A stretch of 64,000 nt of DNA from Pseudo-nitzschia pungens (taxonomy: Eukaryota > Bacillariophyta > Bacillariophyceae > Bacillariales > Bacillariaceae): the NCBI GenBank assembly GCA_037355855.1, contig CM074759.1, forward strand, positions 558,001 through 622,000, written 5' to 3'. A program made the position numbers and the translations under genes. Under the pieces are notes generated by a model. The model saw nothing but the letters and a program-made list of their open reading frames with translations, was not told the origin of the DNA and ran no database searches. Shown here one piece after another: positions 1 to 12,700 of this stretch (within the stretch, counting starts at the first letter, position 1; every line of letters starts with the position of its first letter).

Positions 1-1008
1 GCAGACCAGCGACCGGGCCTTGCAGTGGGCTCCCCACTCCCTGCAGCGGTTCGGGAGCTCCGATTGGAGGCGGGGATCCTTGGCCAGCGTCAGCGCCTCG
101 TTGTAGAGAAGCGCCGCCCCCTGGATCAGATAGGCCAGCGTGGTGTGGTTCCGGACGACGCTCCCTCCGCCGCTCCCGTCGCCGAGGTTGGCCAGCTTGT
201 AGATGCAGGACTGGGCCTGGGCCAGCAGGAGCGTTTCCCAGAAGCGCAGCATCGGCTTGGAGAGATCGACCGTGGAGACGTACTCGTTCTCGCCGGAAAA
301 GTCCAGGAGTTGCCGGCAGAGCGACAGATGGCTCGCGGCGTGCTGGAGGTTGGAAATGGCCGACTTGAGGCCCTCCCTGGTCTTGTCGTCGGATTCCAGG
401 GCGGCCGAGGCCGACCGGAGCGCCGCAATGTTCCAGAGCGTGCAGGCCCGGTCCCACAGGAGGGTGTGGTGCGTTTCGGGCGCCCCCCGGTTGCCCCCCG
501 CTCTCTGGGGTTCGTAGTATTCGGTTCCGTTTTTGCTTTTGCTTTTGGATTTGTTTTTGCTGTTGTTGATTTCGTTGTCGACGACGACGTCGTCCGAGAA
601 GGCCCCCAGCCAGGTGAGCAGGATCCCGTTTTCCTCGTCGGCGTTGCCGGTCGGAAAGCCGCGCTTTTCGAACTCCAGGAGGGTGGCGTGATAGTCCTGG
701 CAGTCCCTGAGCATCTGGTGTTCCTCCAGCGCCGATCGGTGGGAATCCTGCAGGGATTCGGACAGGCAGTTTCGGAGGGCGGCGATCCGCAGGAGTTCCG
801 ACCGGCATCGGGCCGAGCCGTACGCGGGTTTGGGCAGTATCATGGAGGGTGCCGCATCGGCTTCGGAGGAAGAAGAAAAGCCGCCGCCGCTGGATTGGTT
901 GCCGAAGGCTACCTGGGACTCGTCGTCGTCCAACCAGTTGGCGAGCGGTTGGGTCAGATCGCAGCGGACGGGAACCTTGAAGGGGAGGTACAAGAGCGGA
1001 GTGGGCAT
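1..1008 (-). CDS. BRO1-domain protein (ALIX/Bro1-like), 5' part, runs off the window
   Basis: The minus strand is open for 336 codons from an ATG at 1008 to the left edge, so the 3' end is missing. An in-frame TAA lies about 115 bases upstream, making this ATG the first possible start. The protein opens with a LLYLPFK-type strand. It then carries the BRO1 hallmarks: a segment reading LLWDRACTLWNIAALRSA, a GLKSAISNLQHAASHL helix, and an MLRFWETLLLAQAQSCIYKLA-like helix. BRO1 domains form a banana-shaped helical fold that binds ESCRT-III (CHMP4/Snf7) and acts in endosomal sorting and membrane scission. A Ser/Asn/Lys low-complexity insert sits near residue 165. The domain call is firm. Whether this is ALIX, Bro1 or a BRO1-only protein cannot be told without the C-terminus. 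The antisense plus-strand frame over the same bases is a shadow. Confidence 0.85.
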   Translation of the reverse strand, partial: MPTPLLYLPFKVPVRCDLTQPLANWLDDDESQVAFGNQSSGGGFSSSSEADAAPSMILPKPAYGSARCRSELLRIAALRNCLSESLQDSHRSALEEHQMLRDCQDYHATLLEFEKRGFPTGNADEENGILLTWLGAFSDDVVVDNEINNSKNKSKSKSKNGTEYYEPQRAGGNRGAPETHHTLLWDRACTLWNIAALRSASAALESDDKTREGLKSAISNLQHAASHLSLCRQLLDFSGENEYVSTVDLSKPMLRFWETLLLAQAQSCIYKLANLGDGSGGGSVVRNHTTLAYLIQGAALLYNEALTLAKDPRLQSELPNRCREWGAHCKARSLVC

Positions 1009-1811
1009 GTTGATGTTGTATTTGTTGTTGTTGTTGGAGTTGTTGTTGGACTTTACAAGCACTTGGCTGCAGATGATGTGCGTCTTGTTTTGTGTTTGAA
1101 GGTTGTCTCTTGCTCGGTAAGGTTATCTCGAGGAGGATACAAACGACGATGCTCTCGGAAGCCGCTCGGGATTGTGTCGTGTCAAAATTGTTCCTCTTTT
1201 CATCTTCCTCGTAAACGTACTGTACAGTACGATACATCGTGAGGCTTACTCGTACATGTACACAGTAACGGAGATGCTATCATCGAATGAACGGCACGCA
1301 CTAGTATGTAGCCTTACGTATAAATAGCCTGTACGGTAAGTCTTTTAAACCTTACCCGGTAGCAGAGTTTCTTCAATTCGTTTCCTTCCAGAGAAAAAGT
1401 GACCGCGCCGTGCCGAGTGCCAAGTTGCATCCGTTGGATATTGAGTCGTGCATACAGCAGGAAGGAATTTTAATCGTGAACTCTATCTCGAAGTGCAACT
1501 AAACAGAGCAATACCCTACATACCATATGTACTATACGTATACGTACCTTGCGTATCTTTTGTTTTTTGTGACAACTTTCCAACCATCTCACTTTTTCAT
1601 CAATCAAAAATCAATCACCGACACTTCGTTTCCCACTTTCACACATCGCTCGCATGGCGTCAAACCAATTGACGATGGAACAGAACCAAAGGGCCCAGCA
1701 TCACAATCTGCTCATAGATATCAACAAAAGCAACAACAAATACCGTACGTGTACCAATCAAAGCAAGAACCACACAAGAATCGCAACAGCAAGAACAACA
1801 ACAACGCCGAT
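1009..1811. other. Divergent intergenic region between BRO1 and sulfotransferase genes
   Basis: About 0.8 kb separates two head-to-head genes and must contain both promoters. It holds short GTAC-rich stretches (for example around 1215-1265 and 1525-1545) like those in other spacers of this window. A plus-strand frame from 1527 and another from 1654 reach into Gln/Asn/His-rich sequence and may belong to the sulfotransferase N-terminus (see that entry). No RNA gene or other feature is visible. Confidence 0.5.
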
Positions 1812-1874
1812 GACGACCAATACCAACACCAACACCAACACCAACACCAAAAACAACACCAAAAGCACCATCCC

Positions 1875-3483
1875 ATGACGGCAACGCCGCCCCCCAAAAG
1901 TGGGACCGGTGGAGGACCAATCCGTACACCGTGCTGCCGCACGTTTCCCCCGAATCCAGGTCCATCGCCGAGAACTATCAGCTCAAGCCGACGGACGTGG
2001 TGGTCCTGACCTTTCCCAAGACCGGGACGACCTGGACGCAAACCGTCTGCGAGCAGCTCCGGACCAACGCCGAGGGATACGACGGGTTTTCCGACATTAC
2101 CGAGCGCCAGCCGTGGCTCGAGTTCGCCCACGACTGCGGCCAGGACCTGGACGAGATCGGAACCGGCACCAGCACGAATACCGATGGAAGAGCGCCGCCG
2201 CCGCCGCCGCGGATCTTCAAGTCGCACCAGCTGCTCAGCGCCATCAACCCGGGGGGAAAGTACCTGTGCGTCGTTCGGGATCCGGCCGCGACGCTGCTGT
2301 CGTGGTTCGACTTTCAAAAGGCCAAGGGGAGGCCGGGATTCGTGGAACACGAGGACGCCAATGAGTACATTGCCGAGCGGCCGGAACTCTTTGGCGGCAA
2401 GAACATTTTCGGGACCAATCTGTGGGGAGTAAGTACAGCACAACAAACACATACACACACATGCATACTGTCTTCTGTGTGCAGCATAATATGGATTGAT
2501 TGATTCATCCCTTCATTCGGTTCGAACCAGGGGATCGAGCGTTCGGAGTTGTGAATCGATGCATTGGATTGGATTGCATTGCATTGGAAAGGATTGCATT
2601 CCACTGGATTGCATTGGATTCCCCCAACATCAATCGGCCCAATTTGTTCACTGACTCTAGAACTTACTAACGGACTTTCTCGCTGTGTTTCACGTCCTAA
2701 TCGCAGATGTACGAAGAAATCTGGTCCGCACGGAATGACCCATCCGTCAAAATCATTGTCTACGAAGCGCTCGTTGCCGACGAACACAACCAATACCTCG
2801 ATCACCTGCCCGTCATTGCCGACTTTCTCGGCTTGAGAGACAACAACGGCAACAATCGTAACGACAACGGCACCATCTCGGACGACGAAAAGGCCCTCTA
2901 CCGCAGGGTCGCGGCACTGGTGTCCCGGGAGGAAATGCTCCGGCACGCGGACAGGTTCCAGGACAACTTTATCGCCGCCATGGGCGAGAAATACGGACGG
3001 GCGATCCGCGTCATGGAACCCGCTTCCAAGGTGCGGGGTCTCGCCGGCGGCCATCGATCCACCGAGCTCAACGAGGCCACCCTGCAATGGCTCGCGGACA
3101 AGTGGCGCGACGCCATGACCCCCGCGACGGGCCACGCGACCTACGACGAGTTCGCCGCCGACCTGTCGGACCTCTTTTTCCGGGACGTGGTGGTCGAGCG
3201 AAAGCGTCCCAACCAAAGCACAGGCAAGGACAAGGACACCGACGCCGACGCCGACGCCGACAACGACAACGACAGCGACCATGTCACTGCTACTAACAAT
3301 GGCAATGGCGAATCGGAGCGGCGACACCCCACGAGCTTCCAAGGGGGAGAGGCGGACACCCTTCGAGCACCAACGACGCAGCGGAGGAAGAGCAGCATTG
3401 TGATGCGAAGGAAATCGAGCCTGCTAGTCCAACAAATGCCGGGCATCCGACTGCGAAGGGAAAGCCTGGCTCCGTTCGATTAG
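1875..3483 (+). CDS. PAPS-dependent sulfotransferase, two exons, start unresolved
   Basis: Sulfotransferases move sulfate from PAPS to a hydroxyl or amine acceptor. The 5'-phosphosulfate loop is clear (TFPKTGTTWTQ near 2010), followed by a KSH motif with a candidate catalytic His (near 2219) and the 3'-phosphate motif VVRDPAATLLSWFDF (near 2270). Exon 1 ends at 2428. The intron is 2429-2706, with a GTAAGT donor, a TACTAAC-like branch site and a CAG acceptor. Phase 0 joins GTNLWG to MYEEIW, and exon 2 runs to TAG at 3483. The C-terminal tail is rich in Arg and Ser. The start is a problem: the domain frame is open only from 1814 and has no ATG before GTG 1931. ATG 1875 is in another frame and would join the domain if the C6 run near 1890 had one more C. 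ATG 1654 would join after a one-base skip. The acceptor substrate is unknown. Confidence 0.8.
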
Positions 3484-3741
3484 TAATAGGGGTACAAGTG
3501 CGGATTGGTATCATCACGGCGTGCGGATGATTGCACGACTGGGTCTCGGCTGCGGAACTTCGCGTATTCGTGACTGGGAGAGATGGAATTGGAAGTGGTT
3601 CGAGGGGACAGAAAACAAAGGGCTCGGGAATAGTGGGCATCTACTGAGTTGAAATTTTGCGAATACAATACTATTTTCCACCAATTGGAGGAAATTCAAA
3701 GGTTTCTAAAAAATAATTCGTAGTAAAAATAATACAGTAGC

Positions 3742-6700
3742 TCATAGCTTCGTTTGCATCTTGACGGCCTGCAATCTGGCTCGAAGGGCCGCGGCCCGGC
3801 TGCTCGCCGAAGTTGACGGCGCGGGTGAAATCACGTCCCCGGAAGAAGCGGCCCTTGCCGCTCGTTTCTCCTGCGTTGCTGCCAACCGCTCGCGAAAGGC
3901 GTTCAAGGAATTGTTGGAGGATGGTTCGGCCAGGAAGGATTGTGGTTCCTGCTTGCTCGCTCCGGCATCTTCGGTGCCTGCGTGCTCCGTTCTGGATTGC
4001 GAAGGCGGGGGAGGAACCGCGGATGATGGCTGCGACATGGCAGTCTGTGTCGCATTCAGCCTCGCCCGGAGGTTCTCCATGCGTTGCTGTTGCTCCGATC
4101 TTGAGGGTGGAGCAGCAAGCGGCGGATCCGATGTCGTCTGTGTACCAGTACCCTCCGAGGCATTGAGTTTCGAACGAAGATTCTTGATCCGTTCCGACAT
4201 GGAAAGGTTGGATGGTTTCGGTGATGGAGGTCTCGAACCCTGGGAAAGTTCTTTCAGAATGTAATCACGGAAAACGGGGGAGACGTCCTGGAGGTGGTTC
4301 TGCAGATCTTCGTCTCCATGGGTTTCCTTGTATGCTTTGAGGGCTTCAATTGCTGCGGTACGCTCGGGACCTTGGGGAGCATTGGCGACGGCTGACACTA
4401 GCGATGCGACGTCAACGTCATCTTTCTTCGAAGTCATTTGTGGTGAACTTGATGAAGCCATTCCAAGTTCCGATGCACACGAGTCGACCAAAATTCCGAG
4501 GGCAGAAGAATGTGGATCGATTTCAAGATCCATCATTTCTTGTCTCAGAGAATTGCATTCACCCCGTGCTTTAAGAATTGCCATCACAATGAGTTTTGCA
4601 ATATTTTTCGTCCCAGAACCACCCTCGTCCTGTTTGGATCTACTCAAGTTGTCCACTGTATCTTCTAAGCAACACAAAAGAGATTCAACGTCCATACTCG
4701 ATGACGAGAATGGCGTAGGCGAGTTCTCTTCGGCCTTGATGACTCTCGACGTAAGTTTGACGACGACTCTCGATAAGCGATTATTAAATTGAGGGTCATC
4801 GCTTAGATTTGCGTTCGATGACAACTGATCTTGCAATCTTATCATAGCCTGCAGTGAATTCTCTCGCGCGGCTCCTGTCGCGGCTTGGACCGCAAGTTTA
4901 TTGATGGCGCGCACCATTTGTGTGCTCGTTGCCTCGTCAATATGGGAGACGGCATTGTCTCCGGGTTTGGATGATTGCGCAAGCCTCGGGTCCAGAAGTG
5001 CAGTGCCGGCCTCCTTTATCAGTATTGTCAAGTCGTCAACATTAACGAGTGTGGCCAAATCACCCGATCTAAAAATTGCCATCAGACCAGCTAAATTCAC
5101 CGAAAGCAACGGAACAGACATCCCTGCACTGATGTCTTCTAAATGGCAATGGAATCCGAAACTAATGAGTTGTGTTAAAATCCCAACCACCTCTGATGCC
5201 CTTTCTCTGATTTCCTCTCGCAGTTTCATCACATCGTTCACTGAAATCATGACAGCAAGATTTGCTTGTTTCGAGACTGCCGCGTGAATATTCTTGAGAA
5301 CGTCTGTGCACGATATCAGGTCATGATCGTTCTCAGGGATCGGACGTGGCGTTTCGAGAAGATCCCTAACTCTGACGAGCATGCTTTCAAGAAGAGGTTC
5401 GTATTCCGGCTCTTTGCTCAAATACGAATCTCCAGCGCCTCCCATTCGTTGTGTGTCCACCGCACCGAGACTGTCGGTCATCGGAATTGCAATAGTTTCA
5501 CTAGGTTTCATTGATGCAGAGCTATTTTTGTTGCTTTCTCGGATTTTCATCAAGCGAGCTCTCAAAGATGCCGCAGCACCGATAGGCGATGATGAATTTA
5601 TGGGATTCCCAGCGGACCCTTGTGTACCGTTAGACACCAAGCCTGATTGGTCTGAGTCTCCAGAATTTGAAGCCAAATTCTCGCTAAATGGTTCAGGCCT
5701 CGGAACAGCATTCGAAACATCTCTGAATGAGGAGTGAAGAGAGAACCCTTGTGCGGAAGACGAAATAGTAGCCAAAGGTATTCCAGATGGTCTCGTTGGA
5801 GTGCCACTAGGACTTCCTCTTTCTCGCAATGCCCGTCGTAGATCGAGTGCAGGCAGCTGGTCTTCAAATACAGCAGGCGCGGTATAGTTGTAATCGTTCT
5901 CGAGATTTCTTGCCGTCATTGACAGCGGTAATTTTGACGGAGGACTTGGTTGGCTCGGACGGGAAAGACGAGAGGTCCTTTGAGGGGAGGGAACCCTACT
6001 CTGTGCTGCCTTTGCAGGAGAAGCCTTCGCAGGAGAAGCCTTTGCAGGAGAAGGGGCCTTAACCATATGTTCTTCAACCATTCGCCTGGCTTGATGGCTC
6101 AGTGACGAGCCACAAATTTTGCTTAGACGTTGAATATCGTTGTGCATTCGCGAAACCAGGAGAACCATCAAATCGAGAAGCCCTGTTCTATTCTCGGTCA
6201 ATTTCTCTGTCGAAAGTGCCTTCGCAGCTACAAGAACACCCTTCTTGCCTATACCGCTTAATCCGATGGCTTCGACGCATTGCAAGCAATTTTGGCATGC
6301 CAGCAAACGGGCTTTGCTGTTTGAAGAACTTTCCATCAAAGGAACGCAAACATTTGGACCAAGTCTTTTATCAAGAACCAGGACACCTGATTTAATGGAA
6401 GATATCAGGTCCATATATGTGTCTTTAAACCGTCCTTTTGCTGCGCTGGCTTTCTCAAAAACAAATGGGACAAATAGTGCTACCTCAGAGTCAGAAAATT
6501 CGTAACTCATGCCATTGAGATACGAAATCAATTCCGACAACATGTCTAGAAGTCCAGTGAGACCAACTGCACTCTCTTTGCAGCCCATGACAATAACACT
6601 CCATCGAAGAATAAAATGGAGTTGTTCGGCTACGACAGATCCTTGGTCTTCCTTATCCATGTCAATGGCCAGCCTCAACAGTTCGAAGCCATTCCATCAC

Positions 6701-9700
6701 ATCACTTTGGTTTCTGATACCTCGATCGGGAAATAATTTCTTGACAGAATCTGGTGAAATTATCGGCGCCCATGCCTTCCTTAGCCCGGAGAACAAACCA
6801 GAACCAGATGGCTCTTCTGGATATTCCGGCCAAGTGAGCGATCGCATTGCAGCCCGGGATTTTTGGATTCCGGTTGGACCCGAATCATGAACCAGAGGGT
6901 GCGCTGAAATCTCACTGTCAAAAACATCTTCTTCCTTATCTGCAATGGGTTTTGAAGTCGCTGGCAACCTACTCTTCTGCAAAGTTGAACGTCCAGTGAT
7001 TCGTTTCGACCTCGGGATTGCAGACTTTTGACTCGATTTTGACGATTCCGTTCTTTCCACTGGTGCTAATCTGCTCCTTGCCGTGCGAGGTGGCTTTGTT
7101 GGCGATGGTTCGACAGACATTTGAGGTTCTTTCTCTGCCATAGTTGAAGACGGCGAAATCTTGGCCAGTATCATCCCCACTGATCTCTGTGTTGCGGGTT
7201 TCATCCGACCTAAACATTTCTTCGCCGTTTGCATGCTGAACACATTATTTGATATGCACTCCGACAGAAGCGATTCAGCTGAAGCTCGAATATCCGCCTT
7301 TGAGGAAGAAAGCCCATCGACCAATACTTTCGCAAAGCGGCCGCCGACAGTTTCACCTCGTTGTGAAGATATCTTGTCAAGGTCTGGCAAAAGGGGGACA
7401 AATGTCTTCGTCATTTCGAGAATCCCCGCGATTCCTACCGATTTGAATTCCTGATCCCTCAAGTTCAGACGTGAGCGCAACCACGAAAGGTTCAAGAGAA
7501 TCCTCATTGAGCCCTTCGCCATGTAATTCTGGAATGGATGTACTTTTCTTCAGGGCCTCCATCGCAGCATCACTCATGACCTTTCTCTTGTCGCTCATTG
7601 CAGCGTTCATGATAGGCCCGTAGACTACTTTGCCGAGCTTTCCCTTGTGCTTCTCCCTCAACGGAGCCAAGAACTAATCCAATCGTTTTCGCTGCAAGCG
7701 GTTTGAGATTACTCTGTGAATCTGATAATCTGTCACGCATTGCTCTTAACAGATCAAGTAGAGGTCTCATTTTCGATGCGTCCAACAATCCACTGCTGTT
7801 CTTCACAGCTTTTTCAACTTCTTCAAGCGCAGCCTTTCTCGCTTTCCATGCCGTTTTTCCATCTTTGGAACCCATTCTCTCTATACAATCAGAGGGAAGT
7901 TCAGAAATCAAATCCGTTTTCGGCATTTCAATCTGAATACCAGGACCAGATGTACTCCCTGCACCTCCATCGTCACTTCCTGAATTGGAAAAAATGTAGC
8001 TCCTTGGCCATTCATTGGAAGACAAGGATGAGTCAAAGGGTTTTTCATTAAATGTCTTTTCCAACTCTTCACGCAAGGATTCGTCTTTTACAGAGGATAG
8101 AGTGATCGCCTTCAAAGCTGGCCCTAACTGAACGTGCATCAGTCCCATTAGTCCAATGGCAGCGCGCTTGACTTTGATATTCTTTGCCCCGCATTCGGAA
8201 ACCAAGTAAGCCACGACATTCTTGGAGAATGGGACCCATCGAATTGAGCGCCGAATTCATTGCAGAAATCTTTCATCCATAGGAGGAATTCTTCGTGGGC
8301 AAGAGGAGCTCTTAGTTTTTCGGCACTTGCACAAGCTGAAGTCAGGACAAGATTGGGCGGATGAACCACACACATGGATAGCAATAGGTCCTTGGCACAA
8401 GTGGATAATTTCCTGTCGGCAATCTTTTCCACCGCTAATGCCGTGCTATCCGCAGCGGCCCATTCGGCAAATCGGCACTGCGACCGTTCGAAGTAATCGC
8501 ACAAGGTCGAGAACAGTTCCAAGATGCACCGCGTGACATTCATGTTCGACTCCTTGAATTTCTTGGTGTGATGCTTCACAACTACTAGCAAAGCATTCGA
8601 GTCGTTTTGGACTTTCAAAGGATCATCCACCACAGGGCACGTATTCACAAATCCAATAATTTCTTTGATCGCGTGTTGTCGAGATTGCCACTTGCTCGAC
8701 TGGATGCACACAAGAACCCCGCCTTCGTCCTCTTCTGGTTCGTTCCATAGTGGGATGCCCAGGGATTCGCAGTGATCCAGTGCTTCCTCGTAAGTTGGAA
8801 CGTCGGTATCTGGGGATTCCGCTGCTTCTGAATTAATGTCTCGCTTAGGTCTGGAAGCAACCTTGTTTGTTGTGGGAGCTGAGGTTTTGGGTTCCGTAGA
8901 AGAGCGGATTTTGCTGCGGGGTGAAGGTATACCAGTAGGGGCTTTTCGACCACGCGGGCTTGAGGGATCTGGGGCAGCAGCATTCTTCGGGACCGTTTTA
9001 ACACCCGAAGGAGCCGCTTTTGGCACGGATGACTTCGCAGCGGGTTTGCTGGCAGTCTTTGAGAGAGTCTTGTAGGCTCTAGGATTTGATTGCTGAAGGT
9101 CTCCGATTATGCCATCGATGGCGACTTGCACCCCATCATCGTCAACCTTTTGGAGACTCGTCAAAATTTTCAGAGCGGACTTTCTCACACTCGCATCGGA
9201 ATCATCCAATTTGCGCGAAGCTAGCTTTGCACATTCCTTTGCAGCTCCGGGACTGAGCGAGGCCCGTGGCCCGGCCGTGGCACCCCTGGTAATGCAGCGA
9301 TCCAAATAATCCAACGTCAGTGTTCTAGCCAGGGCATTTTTCTCCTTCTTCTCGTCGACTGCTTCGGGGATGGAGGAGTCTGAATCCACCAAGTGCTCGT
9401 AGCCGACAATGTTTCCGAAGAACGCGTCGAGGCATTCCGAAAGTGCCCTGGTAAGTTTTTTGTCCTTGGTGAGTTGGAACAATTTCGGCAAGAGGGGCCG
9501 TAGGTTTGGATACAATTTTTCACCGACACCCTGTGCCAACATTCCCAGCACACTCAAGGCCTTGCTCACAACCGCAAAATGCGTATGTTTTAGCAATCCC
9601 TTCATATCGCTTATCAACGGGACATAGTTGTTCGAGGAGGAGGGCGGGGACAATTTGTAGGGCTTTTCTCCGCCACATTTCAACACCATATCCAGGGCTC

Positions 9701-12700
9701 CCACCTTCTTTGACCATTTTGCCTCCTGTAGCTCGGATGCATACTCCGTCTTGGAAATTTCTTCCATCAGTTTCACTGCGGGGCGATTCGCGAATCGTTC
9801 CTTCTCCAGCTCCTCACTCCCGGCCCGGAGAGCGGCAAAGACGTCTTCGGCGCACGTGGCAGCCTTGCCCCCACCGGATGCCGACTGACACCGCAAACCG
9901 GTCTTGGGAGGGATGGGATCCGCTCGTTTGTCCAAGAGAGTGTCGAGGTCTTTGGCCTGAGCCTTTTGCATTTTCTCAATCACCGGTTCGAGGGGATCTT
10001 TTGAGCCGAATGACCGGCAGAGCTCGGCGGTTATTTCCATTCCGGTGTCTCGAATCTTCTTGTTTGTGTGTTTCAATATCTTCGGAAGGGCGGCGGAGAT
10101 TCCCGCCAAAGGAAGGTGGACGGCACCAAACGAATGGATTGCATCCAGAATCAGCGAAGCCGACAACTGCACAACCTTGGGTTTTTTCGAGGTCCAACCT
10201 TTCTCGACCAATAGGTTCACAACCGTTTTTAGAGAGTCCGGGGTCGAACCAACCTCCATCATTTTCAGAACGAGAGCCGTGGCGATCTTGGTAGAACTTG
10301 GCCGCGGTGATGCCAATCCGTTGCCCTTGAGGAGGGCATTCGTCATTGCTGCGGCGGTTTCTTCCGATGACGCTCCCCGACAGGCGTTCGCATACTCTGT
10401 TCCGGCCTGCATGGCCGACTCCAATGCAGAAGCATTTTTCTCTGCAAACAGGCTCGGGATCGTTCCATCAAGCCCGGGAACAACAGCATCCGCGTTGACG
10501 GAACCGGGTGCTACTCCCTTGGAAGCTTCCACTATCGCATTTTCTAGGACGCGATACGACTCCTTTCGAACCTTCCAGTCCTTGTCCGTAAATGCCGACG
10601 GGAGATCGTCGATGGTGAGAATGATTTCATCTGCTTCTGCACCGCCGGTCGGAAACGGAGAAGGGAGCGAACTGGGGGTCGACGAAAAGGATGGAGGTGG
10701 CTGCGTTTTTGCGGGTGATCGCGGTGCCGGTGCTGCCGGAGACAATGGTTCCGGTTGTTCGGCAAAGCGATCGACTTTACCAGTGGAAGAAACCCCCCGC
10801 AGCAAGGCCAGGAGTTCCTCGTCGTGGGCATCTCCACCACGATCCCCTTGGAATGTGGATTGTTGTTGGAAATTTCCACGACCCGCAGGGATCTTTTCTG
10901 CTGCTGGTACGGGAGAAGGCGCTGGAGCAGGCGCTGGAGCTGGAGCAGGTGCTGGAGCCTCGTCGGCAAACCGATCGTTGGTACGCGACGAAGATGCACC
11001 TCGGAGCAGTGCCAACAACTCCTCGTCATGGGCATCCCCTCCGCGCTCTCCCTGGAAGGTGGATTGTTGTTGGAAGTTTCCACGACCTGCAGGGATCTTT
11101 TCTGCTGCTGGTACGGGAGCAGGCGCTGGAGCAGGCGCTGGAGCCGGTTCCTCGTCGGCAAACCGATCGTTGGTGCGAGACGAAGACGCTCCTCGGAGCA
11201 GGGCCAACAACTCCTCGTCGTGAGCATCCCCTCCGCGCTCTCCCTGGAAGGTGGATTGTTGTTGGAAATTTCCACGACCTCCCGGAATCGGTGCTTCTTC
11301 TTCTTCTTCTTCCGCTGGAACGAAAGCGGGAGCGGGAGCAGGAGCAGGTGCTGGAGCCTTTTCGGCAAAGCGATCGTTGGTGCGAGACGAAGACGCTCCT
11401 CGCAGCAGCGCCAACAACTCCTCGTCGTGGGCATCCCCTCCTCGATCTCCCCGAAAGGTGGACGTTTGCTGAAAGTTTCCCCGTCCCGCCGGAACGGGTG
11501 CTTCTTCTTCTTCTACTACTGGTACGGGAGCGGGAGCGGGAGCGGGAGCAGGGGCAGCTTCCCCGTCGGCGAATCGGTCGCCCCCCGACCTGGCCGAGAC
11601 TCCGCGGAGGAGGGCCAGCAATTCCTCGTCGTGCGCGTCCCCTCCGCGGTCTCCCCGAAAGTTCGATTGCTGCTCGAAATTCCCGAGGCCTCCCTCGATC
11701 GGAGCGGCACCGTCCCCGGACGGCTCCGGCAGTGGCGGTGGTGGGGCCGGTGGTGGCTTGGAAAGGACGAGAACTTCCGAGGACGACTCCTCGCTGCCTT
11801 CCGATTGCGACTGCGACTGCGAATTGCTGTTCTTTGAGCAGTTTTTTCTTGCTCTTTTTCTTCCAGGGCGGGGTCATTGTCAATTTCCTCCATCCCTTCT
11901 TCTTCTTTTCACTGGATGTGACGGCACCGCCGTTGGAGGGAGTCGATGGTTGGGGAGAAGCGGGTGGGGCCGCGGTATCAACGGACAGTTGCGGTTGCGG
12001 TTGCGACTGTGGCTGTTGCTGTTGATGTTGCTGCAGCTGCTGCCCATCGTTGTCGTCACCTCCGGCAAAGCGATCGGCGGCTCCCGATTTGGCCGATACT
12101 CCTCTCAGCAATGCCAGCAACTCCTCGTCGTTTGCAGTCTCCTCCTCGATCTCCCTTGAAATTGGATTTTTGCGAAAAGTTGCCACCTCCCCCAAGGACG
12201 GCTTCCCGGCTCGGGGCGGGTCCCGACGCAGACGCTTCCGCGGTGTCTCGCGGAAAGGGATCCGGCTTTGGTTTGACGGCAACCGCAACCGCCACGTCCG
12301 CCGCTGGTTCGGGCTTGGATCGGGCCGCCGCTTTCCGTTTCCAGGGAGGAAGCTCGTTGGGATCCCGGTTGGACATGGGCTCGGGTTTGGGCTGCCGGAC
12401 CGGATCGGGGGTTGGTGCGCTGCCTCCGTCTCGATCCTCGTTGTCTCCTCCCGCAAAGCGATCCGCGCCTCCCGATTTGGCCGACACGCCTCTCAGCAAT
12501 GCCAGCAACTCCTCGTCGTGTGCATCGCCGCCCCGATCTCCCTTGAAATTGGAGGTTTGGGAAAAGTTTCCACCTCCTCCCAAGATTGCTTCCCGACTCG
12601 CAACGGGTTCTTGCGGTGGTGGATCCTCCGCAATTACCTCCGTTTTCGGCTTGGATTTGGGCACGGCTTTTCCACGTTTCCAGGGAGGAAGCTCGTTGGG

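Noticed and set aside
25..1242. Long plus-strand open frame (about 400 codons) at the left edge
   Set aside because: It is antisense to the BRO1-domain frame, whose conserved motifs lie on the minus strand. The plus translation has the Gly/Val/Arg-rich look of a shadow frame.
7441..7475. Short introns as the explanation for the TOG-gene frame breaks
   Set aside because: Protein homology is continuous on both sides, so any intron would have to be only a few bases long. No GT-AG pair of realistic length fits.
10045..11223. Long plus-strand frames opposite the TOG gene N-terminus
   Set aside because: They mirror the module repeats on the other strand. The minus frame carries the conserved module and TOG homology.
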